From contig USPX01000162.1 in the NCBI GenBank assembly GCA_900556665.1, positions 1 to 5,178 of the forward strand: 5,178 nt of DNA, given 5' to 3'. The notes under the pieces are model-generated. The model was not told where the DNA came from, did not search any database, and saw nothing but the letters and a program-made list of their open reading frames with translations. Made by a program: the position numbers and the translations under genes. Of this stretch, positions 1-5,178 are shown piece after piece. The DNA is from an uncultured Eubacteriales bacterium. GTDB taxonomy: Bacteria; Bacillota_A; Clostridia; Lachnospirales; Cellulosilyticaceae. Numbering within the stretch: the first letter of the stretch is position 1; each line of letters starts with the position of its first letter.

Positions 1-112
1 CAATGTGCATAATAAAGTACATCGTCTGAAATAACTTGTACTTATATAAGTATATATTAAAAAAGTAACTATTTCAACATTTTTAGATAATATATTCGTA
101 CAATTTACTAGC
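1..112. other. AT-rich 3' flank of the helicase gene, no gene seen
   Basis: This stretch runs from the left edge to the TAG stop of the helicase gene. It holds no credible coding frame or strong terminator. It does contain a 14-bp perfect palindrome, TACTTATATAAGTA (39-52), and a weaker inverted repeat, AAGTACA (15-21) against TGTACTT (37-43), that would compete with it. Both are A/T-dominated and lack a good T-tract in the direction of the gene, so the transcript probably ends further left, outside the window. Confidence 0.4.
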
Positions 113-3100
113 CTATACTAATCTCTTACATCTTTTTTCTCTTTCTGATGCTGCAAAGTATGCTATTTTGAATATAGCTTGTGCAACCTCTTTACTTGCT
201 TTAATGCTCTCTAATTGTTGTCTATACTCTCGTTTATTTAAGAATATATATAACCCTTCCATATAAGCGACACGATAAAATAAACGACGTGCAAATCCTC
301 TCATATCAAAAGGTTGAGTTTTCTCCTGCTCAAGTATATGTTCACATGGTACTCCTAAAAATTGACCCATTCTTCTTTCTTGGTCTTTTCCTTCGTAAAT
401 CAACTCATTATGATATGCTTTACCTGATTGCATGTACATCATGTACACATAATCACTTGAATCAGGTTGTGTTGGCATATCAATATAGAGTAACATAGCT
501 ACTAATGCCTTTTGTGCTATTTCATCTTGATAACCTACAATTTTACTTAATTCATTACTATACTTATCTCGCAAACTCATAAAGTATTGCGCTTGGCGTA
601 TATTGTCTCTTGCTTGCTCATATAAAGGCTCATAGCTTATTGCTCTTTCAAATAGTTCAATTGCTTGTTCAAACTTTTGTTTTCTCATATAAACTACGCC
701 TAAGCTATTACATGGTTCAAAGCATCTTTGGTGATCAATTTCTACTATTGGCTCTAGATATTTTTCTGCTTCATCTAGGTTATTTAAATTAATATAACTA
801 TTACCTACTCCACCATAAGCAGCAATCTTTAACTGCTCAATTTCTTCTGAAATATTCTCCTGCTTATTGATCATATAAATAACCTCTTTATACTTATCAA
901 TAGCTTCTTTGAATCGGCCTTCATTATAATACTGACTAGCTTCTATTAGCTTTTTGGCACTATTTATTGTAATAGCTGCTTCCTGAAATATACCTTTTCC
1001 TTCTTTCTTTTCGCTAGATTGTATTCCTTGTAATTCGACCTCAGATATTCTAATATTTCCCTTTGTATTACTTTCTGAGAAAATACATTGTTCTTTTTTA
1101 GAACAAGCATTACATTTTTGTACATCAAACTGAATATAAGCTGTTTTTTTATTACGCTTGTATTGATAACTTTTTAGGGTTACTCCCTCTATACATTGTT
1201 CAATATAATGTTCACTTTTAAGTTCTAAATACTCAAGTCCTTTTCTTGTTACAGTTACAACTTCTGGTTCAGTTACTTTATTTGGGTCTACTTTAATCAT
1301 TCTGCCCTTTGATTTTGGAATACTCCAAGTTTTGTTGTACTCATCAAAAATACAACGTGGGTGTTTTATAGCCTTTTTGTACATACTCATAGCCTTTTTG
1401 TAATTTCCTATGTCATTATATATAGTACTTTGTACTTCATAGGCATTAGCTAAATCTGGATAAATCTGACTTGCTCTTTCCAATACTTTAAGTGCTTCTT
1501 TGTATCTTCTTAATATACGTAAAACACATGCCATATCTATATAATATTCATATTGATATGGATCTAATTCTATAGCCTTTTCAAAGAACCTAATAGAATA
1601 CTCCATTCCCCCGGACATATAGCCATAGGTATTGGCTAAATAATAGTATACCTTTGCTTCATTTGGATATTTCACATTTACTGCTTCAAAGATTGCTCTA
1701 GCTTCTGTATATTTTCTTTGTCTATATGCAATAATTCCAGGCTTTAAGAGCTCATCTATCACATCCTTGACTACTACATCTTGAGAAACATCTTTATACT
1801 GCTCACTAAAGAATTGATCTGCTTGTCTATTCATATCATCAATAATTTCTTCATAAGCGTAATCTCTTGCAAGTTTTGCTTTTTCTTCTTGACCTACTTT
1901 TTCTAAGCGTATCGCTTCTTTTTTCCAATCTTCTTTAGTTGATTCTACCGTAAGACCGAATCTCTTTTCATCATATTGATTTAAGTATTCACACTTCGTA
2001 AATGCTCCGAAGTCTATTTTCTCTTCCTCACAAAATACTAATTGATTCTTTGCCCTGCTAGCTGCTACATAAAGTAGATTGAAGTAATATTTCATGTGTT
2101 CTTCATTTTTATGCTTACCTTCTAGGATCTCTTTCCACACTACTGCATAATCAGACATGATGTTATAACAGAAAATATTTTCATATTCTAATCCCTTAAT
2201 TTCATGGAGCATGAAAATACGTTTTTCAGCTTCTTTATAACATGCTATTAACTGTTCCTTTACTCTTTGATTCGGTACGAGTATGGCGCAGTAATGCTTG
2301 TCCTTTACATTCTCAATGACTTCTTCAACAACTTTACTTCTTGCATCTAGAAGAACTGGCTTCTCACCTTCCTTTATGCTTATTTCCTCATAATCGTATT
2401 TGGATGCACCAATTACTTTTCTTCTAATAGCTGTCATCTCATTAATGAATGCTATATTCGCCTTAGTACTACGGTAATTTTTCTTAAGTGTATAGTTCTT
2501 AATAGGTGTGCCATATGTATAATACAGATTATTAATTCTACCAAATTGGAAGAATGTAGGATTAATTGTTTGATTCATATCTCCAGCCCATATAATATGT
2601 CCTTCTGGCTTTAACAATTGACTAATCATATAGATTTGAACTTCGCTTAAGTCCTGCACCTCATCAACAATAATCCAATCCCATTTTTCTTTATACTGCT
2701 TAATGACTTTTCTTGATAAATCATTTATATCTGCTTTTCCCTCTTTAGCCAACCATCTTTCATATGCTTCAGTCAACTTATAAGTAGCTCTCTTTTCCTC
2801 TTCATCAAGTGAAGAATAGTGGGTTGGTATATCTAAATATTGTTCTAAACTAAGTTTTGTACTGTTGCTTAATTTAACATGCTCTACTTCTCTATACTCT
2901 AACCCTAGATAACCTTTAATAATCCCGTTAATTTCTCCAAGTATTTCATAAGCATCTTTCTTTTTAATTGCACTATATTGCCCCATATTCTTCTCTAACC
3001 ACGCCATTACACTATGAGTCGTTACGAGTTCGTCCATTTCCTGTCCTAGTGCTTGCTCAAAGAACTTATTCATAGTCCAAAATGCACACTGGTCTTGCTT

Positions 3101-3799
3101 TTCACTAAGATATTTATGATAAAGTTCTTCTGTTTTCTCTACTAAAAGCTTGCTGTATGATAAATACAATGCCTTTTTATCTTCTGCATCTATTAGTGAT
3201 AATGCATTCACAAGTACTACCGTTTTACCTGTTCCACCTGCCCCTGATAAAACTATTGGTTGTTCTAGATTTTGAAGTACTTCATATTGCTCATCTGATA
3301 AATAATACAGAAAGTCTGTATTTGTCTCATCTGATAATAATGATAGCCATTCATCTTTAACAACTACTGCTGCTAAATTATTTAAATCTAACTTTCCATC
3401 CTTTACCCAATTAGTAACTTCATCTTCTATTGCTTTTTCATCGCTTTCCTGTTCATAGCATGTCATATTAATTTCTAATTCGATTGGATTTAATGTTTCT
3501 GTATCTATACTTCTTCCTTCTCGAATTTGATCATCATGAGTTACATATTTTATAAAAATTGTTTCTGATTTTCCTTGCTCCCTTGTATTAATAAAGCTAA
3601 ATAAAATACGGTCTTTATTATTTAATCTAAATTTAAAGATATCCGTATTTTTTATGCGTCTCACCCAATATCCTGCCGGCAGTTCACGAATTTTTTTCTC
3701 TACTTGTAAAAATTGCTGTTCAAATTTACTAAGCTTATTTAAAACATCCTGCTTAATATCCTTAGGTATACTCTTTAAAAATTGTTCTGCAACAATCAT
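113..3799 (-). CDS. RelE-like / UvrD-type SF1 helicase / TPR multidomain protein
   Basis: Predicted cytoplasmic ATP-dependent helicase or translocase of the UvrD/Rep superfamily, 1228 residues; no signal peptide or membrane segment seen. Residues 1-95 look like a RelE/ParE fold (RRIK 47-50, FKFR 55-58, DRILFSF 63-69, HDD 88-90). The helicase core spans about 165-592: Q-motif LSDEQ 167-171, Walker A GAGGTGKT 186-193, DEVQD 379-383, AGDMNQ 405-410, NYRST 441-445, HEIKGLE 532-538, LYVAASRAK 576-584. Motifs IV and V lie only about 85 residues apart, so the 2B subdomain is small or absent. TPR-like repeats follow at about 685-815, a Cys module at 869-905 (C-x26-C-x2-C-x5-C), more TPRs at about 948-1060, then an unrecognised helical region 1074-1228. 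The ATG has a GGGAG site 7 nt upstream. The substrate (DNA, RNA or R-loop) is unknown. The helicase call is near certain; the RelE-like call is probable; the biological role is unknown. Confidence 0.93.
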   Translation of the reverse strand: MIVAEQFLKSIPKDIKQDVLNKLSKFEQQFLQVEKKIRELPAGYWVRRIKNTDIFKFRLNNKDRILFSFINTREQGKSETIFIKYVTHDDQIREGRSIDTETLNPIELEINMTCYEQESDEKAIEDEVTNWVKDGKLDLNNLAAVVVKDEWLSLLSDETNTDFLYYLSDEQYEVLQNLEQPIVLSGAGGTGKTVVLVNALSLIDAEDKKALYLSYSKLLVEKTEELYHKYLSEKQDQCAFWTMNKFFEQALGQEMDELVTTHSVMAWLEKNMGQYSAIKKKDAYEILGEINGIIKGYLGLEYREVEHVKLSNSTKLSLEQYLDIPTHYSSLDEEEKRATYKLTEAYERWLAKEGKADINDLSRKVIKQYKEKWDWIIVDEVQDLSEVQIYMISQLLKPEGHIIWAGDMNQTINPTFFQFGRINNLYYTYGTPIKNYTLKKNYRSTKANIAFINEMTAIRRKVIGASKYDYEEISIKEGEKPVLLDARSKVVEEVIENVKDKHYCAILVPNQRVKEQLIACYKEAEKRIFMLHEIKGLEYENIFCYNIMSDYAVVWKEILEGKHKNEEHMKYYFNLLYVAASRAKNQLVFCEEEKIDFGAFTKCEYLNQYDEKRFGLTVESTKEDWKKEAIRLEKVGQEEKAKLARDYAYEEIIDDMNRQADQFFSEQYKDVSQDVVVKDVIDELLKPGIIAYRQRKYTEARAIFEAVNVKYPNEAKVYYYLANTYGYMSGGMEYSIRFFEKAIELDPYQYEYYIDMACVLRILRRYKEALKVLERASQIYPDLANAYEVQSTIYNDIGNYKKAMSMYKKAIKHPRCIFDEYNKTWSIPKSKGRMIKVDPNKVTEPEVVTVTRKGLEYLELKSEHYIEQCIEGVTLKSYQYKRNKKTAYIQFDVQKCNACSKKEQCIFSESNTKGNIRISEVELQGIQSSEKKEGKGIFQEAAITINSAKKLIEASQYYNEGRFKEAIDKYKEVIYMINKQENISEEIEQLKIAAYGGVGNSYINLNNLDEAEKYLEPIVEIDHQRCFEPCNSLGVVYMRKQKFEQAIELFERAISYEPLYEQARDNIRQAQYFMSLRDKYSNELSKIVGYQDEIAQKALVAMLLYIDMPTQPDSSDYVYMMYMQSGKAYHNELIYEGKDQERRMGQFLGVPCEHILEQEKTQPFDMRGFARRLFYRVAYMEGLYIFLNKREYRQQLESIKASKEVAQAIFKIAYFAASEREKRCKRLV

Positions 3800-3869
3800 C
3801 TCTACTCTCCCTTTTTATGTAGTTTTTTATTTATGTCACCTTTTATTTTAATATAGAGCAAATATTTAT

Positions 3870-3898
3870 ACCATACCTTTAAAATATACTTCTTTCAA
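3870..3898 (-). promoter_or_regulatory. candidate sigma-A-type promoter for the helicase gene
   Basis: On the minus strand TTGAAA (3898-3893, five of six matches to TTGACA) is separated by 17 nt from TATGGT (3875-3870, four of six matches to TATAAT). The start site would fall near 3863, leaving a leader of about 60 nt before the ATG at 3799. The -35 overlaps the T-tract of the preceding terminator. The whole gap is AT-rich, so chance matches are likely. The case rests mainly on the helicase gene needing its own promoter if the terminator is efficient. Confidence 0.3.
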
Positions 3899-3931
3899 AA
3901 AATTGGTAGAGTAATTATTAATTACCCTACC
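3897..3931 (-). terminator. intrinsic terminator after the coiled-coil gene
   Basis: Perfect-length inverted repeat: arms 3905-3916 and 3920-3931 (12 bp each) with a 3-nt loop. In the minus-strand RNA the stem is GGUAGGGUAAUU / AAUUACUCUACC, fully paired with one G-U wobble. A run of six T (3902-3897 on the minus strand) follows, and the stem begins 8 nt after the TAA stop. On the plus strand the same hairpin is followed by seven to eight T (3934-3941), so it could work in both directions, although no plus-strand gene is seen here. It should stop or attenuate transcription before the helicase gene. Confidence 0.75.
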
Positions 3932-3939
3932 TCATTTTT

Positions 3940-4992
3940 TTAAATCCCAAGCATTTCTCCAAGTTCATTTAATAATTCTTGTTCTATGCTACTTACTTCT
4001 TTATTACTTTGCTTCTCTAAACTTACTTCTTCTATTTTTGTTTGAACTGGTTGTTCTTTGTCTTCTTCTGCTACTACTGTCTTTTGTTCTTTTAAACTTT
4101 TAAGTTCTTCAAAGATGCTTTTAAGTTCACTGCTAATGCCTTTTGTGACTTGTTTAGCTACTTGATTGTTCATTTGATCGATGGCATTTTTGAATACTTC
4201 TTGTTGTTTCTTACTACTGTCTCTATTTTCTCTTACAAAGGCTTTTTCAAGTTGTTCAAGCTTTTCTTCGATGGTAGTAAGCTTAGTTTCTTGTGCTGTT
4301 TGTTGCTCCTCCACTAATTTTGTAAGCTTATCAATATTTGTGTTCATTTTAGTTACTTGTCTTTTGAGTTCTTTAGTATAAGTTAAGCATTCTGTTTGCT
4401 TTTTAAGTTCGGCAATTTGCGCATCTTTTTCTTGAAGACTTTTTTCTAATGTAGCTATTTTTTGCTTAGTTGCAGTAACCTCTTCAATTACCTCTAGTAA
4501 ACTTCTATTTAATAATTCACCATTTATTCCTTCCATTTCTTCATCTCCCTCATTTTCTTTTACTTTTAAATAAGTTTCAAATAATTCATCTGCTAATGCT
4601 TTATTTTCTTCTTTTTGGGTGCGCCATAACTGTGTAATGATGCCTAACTTAGGTTTCTCATGATCTATATGTTCACGTAAGTCACTTACTTTAGGATATT
4701 TTCTAAGAAGTTTTGCTTCTGACTCTGTTTGCATATACCAGCATAAATTCACTGCGCGCTTTAACTTTTGATCTTTTTCATAGCAACTTAAAATTTTTTG
4801 TTTAATTTCCTTTTCATTTTCTTCCTTAATCTGACTCATATCAAAGCATTTACATTTACCTCTTAATAAAGGACTTGATTTAAGTAGTGCATGAACCTGT
4901 TTCCATTTAAGTTGAGGAATGATATGGGCTAATACCATATCATCCTCATAAGTTGTCGCAAATAATTTATTATTTGATGCTGTATCTATCAT
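3940..4992 (-). CDS. coiled-coil protein of unknown function
   Basis: I do not recognise this 350-residue protein. Residues 1-145 look like a compact helical domain with several cysteines (C47, C49, C70, C84) and aromatics (W30, W85, Y86, W123). Residues 165-255 form a long coiled coil with heptad-spaced L/I/V among K, E and Q; a second amphipathic stretch follows at about 262-305. Residues 305-333 are charged and probably disordered, and the protein ends in a short hydrophobic-acidic helix (IEQELLNELGEMLGI, 336-350) that could be a docking peptide. No signal peptide, membrane segment or catalytic motif is visible. It is probably a cytoplasmic oligomeric scaffold or adaptor. The ATG lies 5 nt after the stop of the upstream gene with AGAGG 9 nt before it, so the two are probably co-translated. 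A terminator hairpin follows its TAA. Reading frame certain, function unknown. Confidence 0.9.
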   Translation of the reverse strand: MIDTASNNKLFATTYEDDMVLAHIIPQLKWKQVHALLKSSPLLRGKCKCFDMSQIKEENEKEIKQKILSCYEKDQKLKRAVNLCWYMQTESEAKLLRKYPKVSDLREHIDHEKPKLGIITQLWRTQKEENKALADELFETYLKVKENEGDEEMEGINGELLNRSLLEVIEEVTATKQKIATLEKSLQEKDAQIAELKKQTECLTYTKELKRQVTKMNTNIDKLTKLVEEQQTAQETKLTTIEEKLEQLEKAFVRENRDSSKKQQEVFKNAIDQMNNQVAKQVTKGISSELKSIFEELKSLKEQKTVVAEEDKEQPVQTKIEEVSLEKQSNKEVSSIEQELLNELGEMLGI

Positions 4993-5007
4993 TTAGTTCA
5001 TCCTCTC
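4993..5007 (-). promoter_or_regulatory. coupled ribosome-binding site of the coiled-coil gene
   Basis: Minus strand GAGAGGA (5007-5001) lies within the last codons of the upstream gene, directly before its TGA, and 8 nt ahead of the ATG at 4992. It fixes the start of the 350-residue protein. Ribosomes finishing the upstream frame would stop on top of this site, a layout typical of translational coupling. Confidence 0.7.
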
Positions 5008-5178
5008 GTTTTTATCATAACTGGCACTGCATCAGTACTCTTGCTGATTTTCCCAAGTGCCTCCATCGCCTGCTTAGCAAATGCTGTACCACTTTGAGAA
5101 ACTTTGATAAGTTCATTATGAATTTGTGTTTGTAATAACTCATTAAACTTACTATGATTTTTCACTAAGAAATCTAGT
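4998..5178 (-). CDS. hypothetical protein, C-terminal 59 residues (partial at window edge)
   Basis: Reading in from the right edge on the minus strand, one frame stays open for 59 codons and ends at TGA (4998-5000); the other two minus frames hit stops within nine codons. The product end is polar, helix-forming and basic: it includes NELLQTQIHNELIKVSQSG, then AFAKQAMEALGKISKS, and ends MIKTRG. Because the start lies beyond 5178, the full length and any N-terminal domains are unknown, and I do not recognise the family. Its stop is 5 nt from the ATG of the coiled-coil gene, and its last sense codons (AGA GGA) form that gene's ribosome-binding site, so the two belong to one operon. The tight junction makes this a real gene end and not a chance open frame. 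Confidence 0.75.
   Translation of the reverse strand, partial: LDFLVKNHSKFNELLQTQIHNELIKVSQSGTAFAKQAMEALGKISKSTDAVPVMIKTRG

Noticed and set aside
39..52. Palindrome TACTTATATAAGTA as a terminator or operator
   Set aside because: It is A/T-only apart from one C/G pair, its stem is weak, it has no T-tract on the gene's side, and such palindromes are expected by chance in AT-rich DNA.
1076..1228. Transposase remnant or insertion sequence inside the helicase gene
   Set aside because: Only the Cys-tail resemblance is present. There is no DDE core, no terminal inverted repeats and no frame disruption, so it is an integral domain and not an insertion.
1368..1402. 14-nt direct repeat (ATAGCCTTTTTGTA at 1368-1381 and 1389-1402)
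   Set aside because: It encodes two YKKA segments 7 residues apart in a TPR helix, so it is explained by TPR consensus rather than by a mobile or regulatory repeat.
3515..3799. Stand-alone type II toxin-antitoxin module
   Set aside because: The RelE-like segment is in frame with the helicase with no stop or restart between them, and no antitoxin-like gene lies next to it.
113..3799. Gabija GajB, HelD, or housekeeping PcrA/UvrD
   Set aside because: GajB and PcrA lack the RelE-like, TPR and Cys modules. No OLD-family GajA is visible. HelD has an N-terminal coiled coil for RNA polymerase that is not seen here.
289..4381. Short plus-strand open frames of 60-69 codons scattered opposite the two large genes
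   Set aside because: They lie antisense within long, domain-supported minus-strand genes, have low-complexity translations and have no convincing ribosome-binding sites.
4953..5135. Plus-strand open frame of 60 codons across the junction of the coiled-coil gene and the upstream gene
   Set aside because: It overlaps two minus-strand genes that share a clean stop/RBS/start junction; its translation has no recognisable features.

Overview
The window is strongly AT-rich (roughly one third G+C, judged by eye). All its genes are on the minus strand, with purine-rich Shine-Dalgarno sites of the GGGAG/AGAGG type. This suggests a low-GC Firmicute, probably a Clostridia-type anaerobe; no ribosomal or other taxonomic marker is present, so this is inference.

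Layout in the direction of transcription (high to low coordinates): (1) the last 59 codons of an unrecognised gene cut by the right edge (4998-5178); (2) after 5 nt, with its ribosome-binding site inside the end of gene 1, a 350-residue coiled-coil protein (3940-4992); (3) a 140-bp gap with a good intrinsic terminator (3897-3931) and a possible promoter overlapping its T-tract; (4) a 1228-residue multidomain protein (113-3799); (5) 112 bp of AT-rich flank with no recognisable gene.

The large protein is the main feature. It appears to join a RelE/ParE-like fold, a compact UvrD/Rep-type SF1 helicase with all core motifs intact, a TPR array, a small four-cysteine module, a second TPR array and an unrecognised helical C-terminal domain. 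The cysteine module resembles the Cys-rich tail of IS1182-type transposases.

How the genes work together is not shown by the sequence. Genes 1 and 2 look translationally coupled, so they are probably partners. The helicase follows in the same orientation but behind a terminator, so it may be a separately controlled third component or simply a neighbour. A coiled-coil protein next to a helicase-TPR fusion resembles the style of prokaryotic conflict (defence) or DNA-processing cassettes. I recognise no named system here, and the defence reading is a hypothesis.
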